A stretch of 64,000 nt of DNA from Pontibacter deserti. Its GTDB lineage: Bacteria; Bacteroidota; Bacteroidia; Cytophagales; Hymenobacteraceae. Below, one piece after another: positions 19,523-29,147 of this stretch. Location of the stretch: NCBI RefSeq assembly GCF_023630255.1, contig NZ_JALPRS010000001.1, positions 806,001 through 870,000 of the forward strand, in the 5' to 3' direction. The translations under genes and the position numbers were made by a program. Under the pieces are notes generated by a model. That model had not been told where the DNA came from. It was given only the letters and a program-made list of their open reading frames with translations, and searched no databases. The first letter of the stretch is position 1, and each line of letters begins with the position of its first letter.

Positions 19523-20398
19523 ATGAATAAATTTACGCTCGGAGTTGACATTGGAGGCACACACATCACAGCTGCGGTTGTTGACCTTTCAAATCGTTCA
19601 ATAATTCAGGAAAGTATAACCCGTCAGGTTGTAGATGCAGGCGGAAGTATAGCAGATATAATTTCTGACTGGAGTAATGCCATGCGTGCTGCTATGGGAA
19701 AGTATAAAGCTGAAATAACCCAAGTTGGCATTGCTATGCCGGGCCCGTTTAACTATGAATGCGGTATTTCCCTGATGCAGAACCAGGACAAATATGATGC
19801 GCTTTATGGTATAAATGTAAAGGAACTGCTGGCGAAAGCTCTACACTTTGATATTCAAAATATAAGGTTTCAAAACGATGCCCCCTGCTTTTTACAAGGC
19901 GAGGCTTTTGCCGGCGCAGCACAAGGGTATGACAGGGCAATTGGCTTAACACTTGGTACCGGGCTGGGCTCAGCTGTTATTGTGGATGGCAAGGCGTGGG
20001 ACGCAAACTTATGGGATACACCATTTAATAGCAGTATAGCAGAGGAGTATTTAAGCTCGCGCTGGTTTGTGAAGCGGTATTATGAACTGAGCGGGAAAAG
20101 GACAAATAATGTAAAAAGTATAGTGGAGGAGATGCCTGCCGAACCAAAAGTGCAGGTGCTGTTTTCTGAGTATGCCGATAATCTATCTACCTTTTTAAGA
20201 GACTTTGTGAAACAGGAGCAACCGGAGGTAATTGTACTTGGTGGTAACATTACAAAAGCTTTCGATTTATTCGGAGATAAACTGCGTGAAAAGTTAAAAG
20301 AACAGAACATCACTATACCTATTAAAACAGCACAGCTAGGAGAAGAGGCAGCTTTGCTAGGTGCTGCCAGTTTGTGGGAGGAGAGGGCCAAAGTATAA
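19523..20398 (+). CDS. ROK-family sugar kinase
   Basis: This 291-aa protein has the ROK/ASKHA fold: phosphate-1 motif LGVDIGGTHITAAVVD at the N-terminus, AMPGPFNY, a catalytic-region Asp in FQNDAPCF, and LTLGTGLGSAV. The CxCGxxGCxE zinc motif typical of many ROK kinases is absent. It likely phosphorylates a hexose such as mannose, glucose or N-acylated hexosamine released by the neighbouring mannosidases; the substrate is inferred from context. It sits 75 bases upstream of a GH92 gene in the same direction, so co-transcription is likely. The stop codon lies inside an AAGTATAA motif. Confidence 0.88.
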   Translation: MNKFTLGVDIGGTHITAAVVDLSNRSIIQESITRQVVDAGGSIADIISDWSNAMRAAMGKYKAEITQVGIAMPGPFNYECGISLMQNQDKYDALYGINVKELLAKALHFDIQNIRFQNDAPCFLQGEAFAGAAQGYDRAIGLTLGTGLGSAVIVDGKAWDANLWDTPFNSSIAEEYLSSRWFVKRYYELSGKRTNNVKSIVEEMPAEPKVQVLFSEYADNLSTFLRDFVKQEQPEVIVLGGNITKAFDLFGDKLREKLKEQNITIPIKTAQLGEEAALLGAASLWEERAKV

Positions 20399-20473
20399 AA
20401 TTATACTATACAGAAATAAGTCTTAATTTTAGATATCACTCTAAATTATTCCCCTGCCTTAACAGCTTAACAA

Positions 20474-22792
20474 ATGAAAAAACTTGTACTCTCTGTTCTA
20501 CTGTTTTCTCCGCTACTAACTTTTGCACAAGCCAAACAGACGACTAACCTGGTAAAGTATGTCAATCCCATGATCGGTACGGCAAAAATGGGCCATACAT
20601 ACCCAGGGGCTACCGTACCTTTCGGCATGGTGCAACTAAGCCCCGACACCGACACGATACCTTACGAAGTGAATGGCAAGTATAACAAGGACGTTTACAA
20701 GTACTGCGCCGGCTACCAGCACGACGATAAAACGATTGTAGGTTTCAGTCACACGCATTTCAGCGGCACCGGACACTCTGACCTAGGCGATTTTCTGATT
20801 GCCCCAACAACAGGCAAATTGCAGCTGAACCCTGGTACAGAAGATAACCCTAAAAGCGGCTACCGTTCTGCTTTCTCACACGCCAACGAAGTTGCAGAAC
20901 CAGCCTACTATAAAGTAAAGCTCGACGACCACAACATCTTGGCAGAACTCACAGCTACCAACCGTGTGGGCATGCACCAGTATACTTTCCCGAAGTCTGA
21001 TGAGGCGCATATTATACTTGACCTGATGTCAGGTATTTACAACTACGACGGCAAAACCACCTGGACTTTTGTACGCGTGGAGAACGATACACTGATCACA
21101 GGTTACCGACAGACCAACGGCTGGGCACGCACCCGTACGGTATATTTTGCCATGGCCTTCAGCAAGCCGTTCAAACAGTATGGTAATAAGGATTATTCGG
21201 AGGCACAGGCATACAAAGGCTTCTGGCGCAAGTTTGATCAGACCAAAAACTTCCCGGAGTTCGCCGGCAAAAAGCTGCGGGCATACTTTGATTTCAAGAC
21301 AACTGAAGGGGAGAAGGTCAAGATCAAATTTGCGCTGTCGCCGGTGAGTACGGAAGGAGCTTTGGCAAACATGCGCGCCGAGATTCCGCACTGGGATTTC
21401 GACAGAGTAAAGCGCGAAGGACAAGCTGCCTGGAACAAGGAACTGAACAAAGTAGTGGTAGATGCCGGCAAGGATGACCTGGTGAATTTCTATACGGCCA
21501 TGTACCATTCTTTCCTGGGCCCGACTACTTATATGGATGTGGATGGCAAGTATAAAGGCCTTGACATGAACGTGCACCAGGCCAAAGACTTTACAAACTA
21601 TACCAGCTTCTCGCTCTGGGATACCTACCGCGCCCTGCACCCGCTATTTAACATACTGCAGCCTGCCCGCAACAACGACATGGTAAAATCTATGCTGGCG
21701 CACTACGACCAGAGCGTGCACAAAATGCTGCCGGTATGGTCGCACCACGCCAACGAGAACTGGTGTATGATCGGGTACCATTCGGTGCCTGTAATTGCTG
21801 ATGCCGTGATGAAAGGCAATGCTAATTTTGATGCAAATCGTGCGCTGGATGCCTGCGTACAAACTGCCCGAACACGCTACTACGACGGCCTGGAATACTA
21901 CATGCAGCTAGGTTATGTGCCGGAAGACAAAAACGGTTCATCAGTATCCAAAACACTTGAATATGCTTATGATGACTGGTGCATAGCGCAAATGGCCAAA
22001 AAACTGAACCGACGGGATATTTACGAAGAGTTCAGCAAGCGTGCGCTCAACTATAAGAATGTGTACGATGCGAAATCAGGTTATATGCGCCCTAAGTTGA
22101 GCGATGGTTCCTGGAAAAAAGAATTCGACCCGCTGGACACGCACGGGCAGGGCTTTATTGAAGGCAACTCCTGGAACTATAGTTTGTATGTACCACACGA
22201 CCCGGCCCAGATGATCTCAATGATGGGAGGAAAGGCCCGCTTTGCGCAGCACCTGGATTCACTTTTCACAATGGAACTTCCTGATAAGTACTTTGAGAAT
22301 ACAGAAGATATCTCCCGCGATGGCATCATTGGCAACTATGTGCACGGCAACGAACCATCTCACCATGTTGCTTATTTGTACAACTGGACCGATCAGCCCT
22401 GGAAAACACAAGAGCGTACGCGTATGGTTTTGAAAGCTATGTATAGACCAACTGTAGACGGCCTTGGCGGTAATGACGATTTTGGGCAGATGAGTGCGTG
22501 GTACATTTTTTCAGCTTTAGGGTTCTACCCTGTGGCTCCTGGCTCAGACCAGTATGCCATTACCAGTCCGGCCGTGAAGTCAGCAAGTATAAACCTGGAG
22601 AACGGCAAGACTTTTACTATTGAAGCGAAAAACCAGAAAGATAAAAACGTTTATATTCAGAAAATGGAGCTGAACGGCAAACCTATTAACCGGACCTACC
22701 TGACACACGCTGAGATCATGAATGGTGGGAAGATCATCTTTTACATGGGTAATAAGGCTAATAAGAAGCTAATGGCTGTTGCTCCTCAATAA
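20474..22792 (+). CDS. GH92 alpha-mannosidase, secreted
   Basis: This 772-aa family 92 glycoside hydrolase is a calcium-dependent exo-alpha-mannosidase that trims mannose from high-mannose N-glycans or fungal mannan. The signal peptide is MKKLVLSVLLFSPLLTFAQA. The N-terminal sandwich domain includes VNPMIGTAKMGHTYPGATVP and FSHTHFSGTGHSDLGDF. The catalytic barrel includes EGNSWNYS (the general acid Glu region) and GNDDFGQMSAWYIFSALGFYP (the catalytic Asp region). The THFSGTG motif is the form I associate with alpha-1,2-mannosidases, but linkage is not proven. It follows the ROK kinase and faces another GH92 gene across a bidirectional terminator. Confidence 0.95.
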   Translation: MKKLVLSVLLFSPLLTFAQAKQTTNLVKYVNPMIGTAKMGHTYPGATVPFGMVQLSPDTDTIPYEVNGKYNKDVYKYCAGYQHDDKTIVGFSHTHFSGTGHSDLGDFLIAPTTGKLQLNPGTEDNPKSGYRSAFSHANEVAEPAYYKVKLDDHNILAELTATNRVGMHQYTFPKSDEAHIILDLMSGIYNYDGKTTWTFVRVENDTLITGYRQTNGWARTRTVYFAMAFSKPFKQYGNKDYSEAQAYKGFWRKFDQTKNFPEFAGKKLRAYFDFKTTEGEKVKIKFALSPVSTEGALANMRAEIPHWDFDRVKREGQAAWNKELNKVVVDAGKDDLVNFYTAMYHSFLGPTTYMDVDGKYKGLDMNVHQAKDFTNYTSFSLWDTYRALHPLFNILQPARNNDMVKSMLAHYDQSVHKMLPVWSHHANENWCMIGYHSVPVIADAVMKGNANFDANRALDACVQTARTRYYDGLEYYMQLGYVPEDKNGSSVSKTLEYAYDDWCIAQMAKKLNRRDIYEEFSKRALNYKNVYDAKSGYMRPKLSDGSWKKEFDPLDTHGQGFIEGNSWNYSLYVPHDPAQMISMMGGKARFAQHLDSLFTMELPDKYFENTEDISRDGIIGNYVHGNEPSHHVAYLYNWTDQPWKTQERTRMVLKAMYRPTVDGLGGNDDFGQMSAWYIFSALGFYPVAPGSDQYAITSPAVKSASINLENGKTFTIEAKNQKDKNVYIQKMELNGKPINRTYLTHAEIMNGGKIIFYMGNKANKKLMAVAPQ

Positions 22793-22803
22793 GCAATGTA
22801 ATA

Positions 22804-22847
22804 ATAAAACAAAAAGGCCTGCAGCAATGTAGGCCTTTTTGTTTTAT
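22804..22847. terminator. bidirectional terminator between convergent GH92 genes
   Basis: ATAAAACAAAAAGGCCT (22804-22820) pairs perfectly with 22831-22847 across a 10-nt loop. The A and T runs on both sides suit termination from both strands. It lies between the stops of the two GH92 genes. Confidence 0.9.
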
Positions 22848-22868
22848 ACTTTACTTTATAGTTCTTTA

Positions 22869-25190
22869 TTACTGGTTCTGAGGATGCTCATGCTTCGAGA
22901 AAGAGTAAGGTACTGCTGCATCCTGTGTTCCCCGGTTCTTGTTTGGTGTCTTGACCATTTTAATTTTCATCTTCCCACCTTTCACTAGATCTTCATGAGC
23001 TATCCAGTTCTTCTCAAACTTTTTACCGTTGAGCGTAGCTGACTGGATGTATCTGTTTTCTGAACTGTTATCCGGGGCTTCTATCACGAATTTTTTCCCG
23101 TTCTCTAAGTGTATAGTTGCTTTCTTAAACAATGGTGCACCCATTACATATTGGTTTACAGCAGGTGTAACCGGGTAAAAACCTAAGGCTGAGAAAATGT
23201 ACCAGGCTGATGTCTGACCATTGTCTTCGTCGCCGCAATAACCGTCCGGTGTTGGCTGGTACATGCGATTCATGGTTTCGCGTGCCCAGTACTGCGCTTT
23301 CCAGGGCTCGCCGCCATAGTTATAGAGGTAGATCATGTGCTGGATAGGCTGGTTGCCATGTGCGTATTGCCCCATATTGGCGATCTGCATCTCGCGTATC
23401 TCGTGTATCACACCGCCATAGTAGCTTTCGTCGTAGATAGGAGGAAGTGAAAAAACAGAATCCAGTTTGGCTGTAAAGTTTTGCTTACCACCCATCAGAT
23501 CCATCAAGCCCTGCACATCATGGAAGACGGACCAACTGTAATGCCAGCTGTTACCTTCGGTAAATGCATCGCCCCATTTAAAAGGGTTAAACGGCGACTG
23601 AAATGTGCCATCCTGGTTTTTACCGCGCATCAGGCCTGTGGCAGGATCAAACAAATTGCGGTAGTTCTGGCTGCGTTTCGCATAAAGGTCTATTTCTGCC
23701 TGTGGTCTATTTAAGGCTTTGGCTAACTGGTAAATCGCAAAATCGTCGTAAGCATACTCCAGGGTGCGGGCTGCGTTTTCGTTTATCTTTACATCATAAG
23801 GCACATAGCCCAGCTTGTTATAGTATGCTACACCTGCGCGGCCAATGGCAGTAATCGGGCCTTCGTTATTAGCGCCATGCAGCAACGCTTCATATAAGGT
23901 ATTGATGTCGTATCCATTGAGTCCTTTAATATGTGCATCTGCCACCACAGAAGCAGAATTGTTCCCGATCATGATGTTGGCATAACCCGGACTAGACCAC
24001 TCGGGCAACCAGCCACCTTCTTTGTAATCGTTTACCAGACCAGCCTGCATTTCTTTATTTATACTTGGGTAAGCCAGGTTCAGGAAAGGGTAGAGAGCCC
24101 GGAAGGTATCCCAGAAGCCAGTGCCGGCAAAACGATAGCCAGCATAAGTTTTGCCATCGTACGGGCTGTAATGTATAGGTTTGCCAGCTGCATCCAACTC
24201 ATACATTTTGTGAGGGAAAAACAGCGTGCGGTACAGGCAACTATAAAATGTACGCCTCTGTTCATCGGTGCCTCCTTCTACGGTAATGCGGCTCATAGCC
24301 TTGTTCCATAAGGTTTTGGCTTTTTGTTTTGTAACTTCAAAATCGTCAGTGGCCAGTTCACGTTGCAGGTTAAGTTCAGCCTGCTCCATACTTATAAATG
24401 AAGAAGCTACACGCAGGTTTACCTTTTCGCCTTTCGCGGTCTTAAACCCAACTATAGCGCCGGCATGGTTGGCAGTCTGCTCCAGTTTGTTTTTTACCAG
24501 TGTGGTATCGTGCCAGGTATAAGCTACTGTAAAAGGCTTGTCAGTATAAATTACAAAGTAGTTCTTAAAGTCTTTCGGGTTGCTGCGGGCAGCGCGGGTC
24601 GTGTAGCCAATGATCTTGTTTTCAGATGGGATGACCTTGATGTAAGAACCTTTGTCCAGCGCATCGATAACGATAAACGAGCTGTCGGATTTAGGATAGG
24701 TGAACCGGAATTGTGCAGCGCGTTCTGTTGGGGTGAACTCGGTGGTAACGTCGTGGTCGGCCAGGTATACGCTGTAATAGTACGGTTTAGCAACCTCTGA
24801 TTTATGAGAGAACCAACTGGCGCGGTCATCTTCACTGAACCTGAGTTTACCCGTAACTGGCATGATCACAAACTGACCATAGTCGTTCATCCAGGGCGAA
24901 GGCTGGTGTGTCTGCTTAAAGCCCCTGATCTTGTCATCATCGTAAGTATAAGCCCATCCATTTCCCATTTTGCCGGTTTGGGCTGTCCACAGGTTCATTC
25001 CCCAGGGCACAGCCACTGCAGGGTATGTATTGCCATTGGAGAGGCTGACTTTGGAGTCGGTGCCCATTAGTGGATTGGCCAGTTCTTCAGGCTCAAATAT
25101 GTACTTTTTCTTTTGCGCCAGCAGAGGTGCTGGAGTAGTAAGTATGGTTGTCAGGACGATTAAAGAAAAGGAAAGTATTTGTTTCTTCAT
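22869..25190 (-). CDS. GH92 alpha-mannosidase, divergent subtype
   Basis: This 773-aa GH92 enzyme has signal peptide MKKQILSFSLIVLTTILTTP, with cleavage probably near LLAQ. Family segments are NPLMGTDSKVSLSNGNTYPA, TEGNSWHYSWSVFHD (acid Glu region) and GDEDNGQTSAWYIFSALGFYP (base Asp region). It differs from its convergent neighbour at the substrate loop: KQTHQPSPWMNDYGQF replaces the THFSGTGHSD motif. That suggests another linkage preference, such as alpha-1,3 or alpha-1,6 (inference). The extended tail after the last strand is Asn-, Lys- and His-rich. It is a single gene, with about 260 bases between its start and the end of the next gene. Confidence 0.94.
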   Translation of the reverse strand: MKKQILSFSLIVLTTILTTPAPLLAQKKKYIFEPEELANPLMGTDSKVSLSNGNTYPAVAVPWGMNLWTAQTGKMGNGWAYTYDDDKIRGFKQTHQPSPWMNDYGQFVIMPVTGKLRFSEDDRASWFSHKSEVAKPYYYSVYLADHDVTTEFTPTERAAQFRFTYPKSDSSFIVIDALDKGSYIKVIPSENKIIGYTTRAARSNPKDFKNYFVIYTDKPFTVAYTWHDTTLVKNKLEQTANHAGAIVGFKTAKGEKVNLRVASSFISMEQAELNLQRELATDDFEVTKQKAKTLWNKAMSRITVEGGTDEQRRTFYSCLYRTLFFPHKMYELDAAGKPIHYSPYDGKTYAGYRFAGTGFWDTFRALYPFLNLAYPSINKEMQAGLVNDYKEGGWLPEWSSPGYANIMIGNNSASVVADAHIKGLNGYDINTLYEALLHGANNEGPITAIGRAGVAYYNKLGYVPYDVKINENAARTLEYAYDDFAIYQLAKALNRPQAEIDLYAKRSQNYRNLFDPATGLMRGKNQDGTFQSPFNPFKWGDAFTEGNSWHYSWSVFHDVQGLMDLMGGKQNFTAKLDSVFSLPPIYDESYYGGVIHEIREMQIANMGQYAHGNQPIQHMIYLYNYGGEPWKAQYWARETMNRMYQPTPDGYCGDEDNGQTSAWYIFSALGFYPVTPAVNQYVMGAPLFKKATIHLENGKKFVIEAPDNSSENRYIQSATLNGKKFEKNWIAHEDLVKGGKMKIKMVKTPNKNRGTQDAAVPYSFSKHEHPQNQ

Positions 25191-25421
25191 GAGGTGCTGT
25201 TTAAAAGTGTCAGTCCAAAAAGCGATCTAATATAGTGAAATCATAGATATATTCTCCTTACATAGTCTAGCTGGATTGTTGCTGCTTTACATGAGGAAAA
25301 AGACTTGTCCTGCACTTGTTATTGCTACTATACTTCTGTGTTGTGTATTCGGGTAGTAAGCGCTACCAACAGCTTGCAAAGGAGGATGACACTTAGATAT
25401 TTTACTTAGGTAAAGAAATTA

Positions 25422-25455
25422 AATAGCATCTTTTGCACTAGCAAAAGATGCTATT
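25422..25455 (-). terminator. hairpin overlapping kinase stop codon
   Basis: AATAGCATCTTTTGC (25422-25436) and its exact complement at 25441-25455 are separated by ACTA. The stem includes the stop codon of the kinase at 25451-25453. On the minus strand it is followed by a TTTC-rich tract, so it should end the kinase transcript. Confidence 0.75.
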
Positions 25456-26539
25456 CTTTTGGCAGTTCAATGAAAAAAGTGGTGCCAACATTTTCTTCAC
25501 TTTCAAACCAGATTTTCCCGTTGTGCCATTCTATAATTGTTTTAATGATGGACATGCCAAGTCCTGTAGATGGCTCGCCCCGTAGCCCTTCGCGTCTGGC
25601 TTTGGTGAATTTTTCAAATAATTCATCATGGTATTTTAGGGGAATACCAATGCCATTGTCTTTTAGTGTAATGAATACGGTGTCCTGCTGGTCGCTTAAG
25701 TGAATGGAGATGTGTCCATCATCACGTGTAAACTTAATAGCATTTGAAATTAAGTTATTAATCACTTGCATAAATTTTGCATCATCAATGCAGGCGAAGA
25801 ATTTATTATTGGTAGCAGTGAAGGTGAAGGTCTTGTTTATGTGTGCCTCACTTTCTTTGTATTGATCAATAACCTCTTTTATTTTACCACAGAGGTTTAC
25901 TCTTCTCTTGACCATGCCAGCGTTGGCAGATTCTAAAAATTCCTGCTGTACCAAGTCTCTTATCAGGCATATGTTTCTCGCACTACTCTCCCGGATAAGA
26001 TGAATAATATGAGTTGTTTCTGGGCTTACGTTATCTTTTGTTCCTTCTGCCAGCAGATCAGCCATGTTCTGAATATTGGCTAGGGGGCCTGCTAAGTCAT
26101 GAGCAAGTATTTCCAAGACAGAGTTCTTTTTTGCTGCGAACCGCTCCAGCACGTTGTAATTATCCTTTTGCGTTGTAATGTCTTCTGCAATCCCTGCAAT
26201 AAAGCGCCTGTTCTGGTTATCTATGACTAGTTGTGGGTTTACTAGCAGCCAACTCACCGACTTGTCTGGAAGTACAATACGAAACTCAACGGAGGGTTTC
26301 AGAATGCCTTCTAGCAAGTCACTATACGTTTTTTCTACATACTCTCTGTCATCGGGATGAACTGTATCCAACAGGATGGCTGGTTTTGCCAAGACACTTT
26401 CTCTTGTCCGACGCCAGATCTGACTGAAGGAATTATTCAGAAAGGTGATGGATGCAGATTCAACATCAAATGAAAACAGCACCTTGCTGCTTCGCCTGAT
26501 CAGGTTTTTAAACACTTCAAAGTTGCTGCTTTCATCCAT
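25451..26539 (-). CDS. PAS sensor histidine kinase, cytoplasmic orphan
   Basis: This 362-aa kinase has one PAS domain with PAC tail (about residues 10-130: VLFSFDVESASITFLNNSFSQIW, cut here for clarity as the start, ending ITTQKDN). The HisKA box is ILEILAHDLAGPLANIQ, with His near 146. The HATPase is at about 240-362, with NAIKF, DNGIGIP, GLGMSI and GTTFFIELP. There is no membrane segment and no fused receiver. No response regulator is adjacent, so it is an orphan. It stands between the GH92 gene and a LytTR pair, all on the minus strand but separated by large gaps. Confidence 0.9.
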   Translation of the reverse strand: MDESSNFEVFKNLIRRSSKVLFSFDVESASITFLNNSFSQIWRRTRESVLAKPAILLDTVHPDDREYVEKTYSDLLEGILKPSVEFRIVLPDKSVSWLLVNPQLVIDNQNRRFIAGIAEDITTQKDNYNVLERFAAKKNSVLEILAHDLAGPLANIQNMADLLAEGTKDNVSPETTHIIHLIRESSARNICLIRDLVQQEFLESANAGMVKRRVNLCGKIKEVIDQYKESEAHINKTFTFTATNNKFFACIDDAKFMQVINNLISNAIKFTRDDGHISIHLSDQQDTVFITLKDNGIGIPLKYHDELFEKFTKARREGLRGEPSTGLGMSIIKTIIEWHNGKIWFESEENVGTTFFIELPKE

Positions 26540-27062
26540 ACATCATAGAGCTATCGTCATCTAAGTATCTACTCTGGATGCAGGTTTTAGTTAACTTTTT
26601 CTTTTCATCAATTGTTAAAGGTTGTTTAGAATTCTGTGCGGATAGCTACAGTTATAGCTTTATATTGTATGAATATACTGGCAGAATAAATCAGTCTTGT
26701 ATGCTGAACATTATGATCCTGTCCCATGATTACAAAAAGTGTTGGTATTGTATTAGGAACTGTTTTGAAAACGAAGGGAAGATTGTTAAAGAAGTTAAAG
26801 TATGGCTCGTAAGAAAGTGCAATTAGCTTAAAGGCAGTTTATAGGGGATATAGGGGTGGCGCAACAAGCAAGAACTCATTTATGTTACTCTGAAAACAAG
26901 AACCCATTTATTTAATTAAATAGGTGGGTTTTTAATTTTATTGAATAGAACAACGGACTGAATTATCGAACAATACACATATTAACTTAGAAGTGTGTTT
27001 GCAAGAGAGCAGTTAAACATGATCCTGTTCCTTTAAAAATAATAAGGTTTTTGTCTGACTAA
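26540..27062. other. intergenic stretch, 523 bases
   Basis: This region contains the kinase promoter on its left and a hairpin at 26901-26930 on its right. An 82-codon frame at 26578-26826 has no family features and is rich in Cys and Tyr in an unstructured way, so I do not call it. No other feature is seen. Confidence 0.45.
26901..26930 (+). terminator. possible terminator
   Basis: AACCCATTTATTT (26901-26913) pairs with AAATAGGTGGGTT (26918-26930), with wobbles and one weak step, then a T-run. It lies about 130 bases beyond the stop of the minus-strand LytTR gene. The T-run serves the plus strand, where no gene is supported upstream. Confidence 0.5.
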
Positions 27063-27821
27063 TTACAAATCCAGCCAATCCTTAAAACCCGGAGCTTTGC
27101 TGCTGCTAATGATAACTTCTTTTTCAGTGGAAGGGTGTAACAACACGGAAAGCCTGCCTTTGAAGTAAGGGCGTACTTCCTGCACCGCATTAATGTGCAC
27201 TATCAGCTGCCTGTTTGCCCGGAAAAAGATTGCACTATCGATTTGTTCTTCCAGCTGGTCCAGGGTATAGTTAACGATAAAGCGTTTATTTTGCTTTGTT
27301 ACCAGAAACACTACTCCTTCTTCTGCCCAAAAGTACGACACTTCTTCCACTGGAATGGTTTTTATGGCCTGGCCCTGCTTTACCAGGAACGTGGATTTTA
27401 CTTGTTGCTGTAGCTGTTGGGATTGCAGGAAATGTTGCAGGTGGCTCACGTCCGGAGGCAAGGGACGTTGCTGGTTTTCATACTTTTTCAGGGCAAGTGC
27501 TACATCTTCTGCCTTAATAGGTTTTAGTAAGTAATCGATACTATTTACCTTAAAAGCTTCTATAGCATATTGGTTATAGGCCGTCGTGAAGATGACCGGG
27601 CAGCTAATGGCTACCTGCCTGAAGATCTCAAAACTGTTGCCATCAGAGAGGTGTATGTCACAGAAGATCAGATCTGGTGCCTGGTGCAGGGTGAACCATT
27701 GCACAGCCTCTTCCACCGATCCGATCTTGGAGAGAACTTCTGTATGCGGCCGAAGCCTTTTCACGATAGCAGCCAAAGCATCGGCCGCCAATTGCTCATC
27801 CTCAACTATAACTACTTTCAT
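27063..27821 (-). CDS. LytTR response regulator
   Basis: This 252-aa regulator has a receiver domain (about residues 1-115; acidic pocket Glu7-Asp8, phosphoacceptor Asp55 in LIFCDIHLSDG, and LLKPI). A LytTR DNA-binding domain occupies about 145-250 (FLVKQGQAIKTIPVEEVSYF, then FFRANRQLIVHI). It lies one base after the upstream kinase gene, so they are an operon. The divergent gene at 29148 encodes an outer-membrane beta-barrel protein and could be a target (inference). Confidence 0.94.
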   Translation of the reverse strand: MKVVIVEDEQLAADALAAIVKRLRPHTEVLSKIGSVEEAVQWFTLHQAPDLIFCDIHLSDGNSFEIFRQVAISCPVIFTTAYNQYAIEAFKVNSIDYLLKPIKAEDVALALKKYENQQRPLPPDVSHLQHFLQSQQLQQQVKSTFLVKQGQAIKTIPVEEVSYFWAEEGVVFLVTKQNKRFIVNYTLDQLEEQIDSAIFFRANRQLIVHINAVQEVRPYFKGRLSVLLHPSTEKEVIISSSKAPGFKDWLDL

Positions 27822-27822
27822 A

Positions 27823-28878
27823 TCAGGCTACATCAAGTAAAGGTAAAGCTACTATAAAAGACCGCTCATTTTGCGCCACTTCCACTTTCTCATCAGTAAA
27901 ATATTTATACCTGCTGCTGATGTTCTGCAACCCTACTTTAGTGGAGACTACTTCATCAAGGCGGGGCTGGAGGTTGTTTTCAACTACCAGCTTAGCATCT
28001 TTTACAAATACAGAGATGTGCAGCGGTTTAGTTGGGGTAGAGCCATTGTGCTTTATGGCATTTTCAAGCAGCATCTGCAACGACGTAGGGGGCAGTTGCA
28101 AGTGCAGGCAGGAAGGTGGTACCTCTACCTTAAACTGCACGTTTTCGCCAAACCGGGTTTGCATGAGGTAGATGTAAGCATTGGCCAATTCCATTTCTGT
28201 TTCGAGCGGTACAAGTGGCTTGTCACCACTATCAAGCAGCGCCCGGTATACTTCTGCCAACTGGCTCGAAAAAGTTGCTGCTTTGTCCGGATCAACATAA
28301 ATAAGCGAGTTGAGTACGTTTAAGCTGTTGAAAAGGAAGTGCGGATTTACCTGGTTCTTTAAGGCCTCCAACTGTGCCCGGAAGTTTTCTTTCTGCAACT
28401 GCTCAGCGCGTAAGTGCTCTTCCTGTAGTTGCTTCCTGTTGCGCTCGCGCTCTACAAAATAGTAGAAGAAAAGCGCCGCAACGCTACTAATGACATATGC
28501 CAGACGCACCCGCTCAGGCAGTAGTGTTATTTGTTCACCAGCCAGGTTATAAATGAGCTTGTAGGGTATATAGTAGAGCAGGAAGCAGAGGGTGACGCTG
28601 CTGGCTACAACCGTAATGCCTTCCAGAACTGGTTTCCAGCTGCCTGCAATACGGCTGAGTGGGCCTGAAGTATAGGCTTTGGAAATGAAACTGTTTGATA
28701 GGAAAATGGCCAGCAGAAAGAAAAAAGCAACTACCAGCTCTACCAGAATGCCTGTGTTAAAGAGCCAGATGGTACCTTGGTGTACAAACACTAACGCATA
28801 GTATAAAAGCACAGTCGTCAGGGCGGCGATGGCAACCTGGTTCAGGAAGAGTTTATACTTGACGCGCATCTTTCTCAT
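27823..28878 (-). CDS. LytS/YehU-type sensor histidine kinase
   Basis: This 351-aa PF06580 kinase has four hydrophobic segments in the first 150 residues. A short coiled region rich in Gln and Glu (about 145-170) follows. Next is the phospho-acceptor box NPHFLFNSLNVLNSL, with His180. The HATPase shows LLENAIKHNG and VGLQNISSRYKY. No extracellular sensor domain is visible. It is paired with the LytTR regulator immediately downstream. It is a paralogue of the kinase at 11023-12060. Confidence 0.93.
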   Translation of the reverse strand: MRKMRVKYKLFLNQVAIAALTTVLLYYALVFVHQGTIWLFNTGILVELVVAFFFLLAIFLSNSFISKAYTSGPLSRIAGSWKPVLEGITVVASSVTLCFLLYYIPYKLIYNLAGEQITLLPERVRLAYVISSVAALFFYYFVERERNRKQLQEEHLRAEQLQKENFRAQLEALKNQVNPHFLFNSLNVLNSLIYVDPDKAATFSSQLAEVYRALLDSGDKPLVPLETEMELANAYIYLMQTRFGENVQFKVEVPPSCLHLQLPPTSLQMLLENAIKHNGSTPTKPLHISVFVKDAKLVVENNLQPRLDEVVSTKVGLQNISSRYKYFTDEKVEVAQNERSFIVALPLLDVA

Positions 28879-29147
28879 TATAAAAGGTCACAATCTAGCT
28901 AGCGGGAGGGGTTAATTCTTCACATCGAAGTAAATCTATTTGCAGCTTAAAAACAAACAGGAGATCTAGTGTGATAGCTTACTATAGATCCTGCATTGGC
29001 TATTTCATTCAATAAGCTTTCCTCTTCAACTATCCATTATCTCACTTCATTAGGCTCATGTCCCGCTTCATCAGAAACAGGTTTCTATCCTTTATCTGAT
29101 GTCACATCTTTGAATCAACTATTTGATTTCAGGACAAATAAAACTTA

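Noticed and set aside
26578-26826. 82-codon plus-strand frame
   Set aside because: Composition is rich in Cys, Tyr and Ser without pattern, no ribosome site, no family; likely chance in AT-rich gap.
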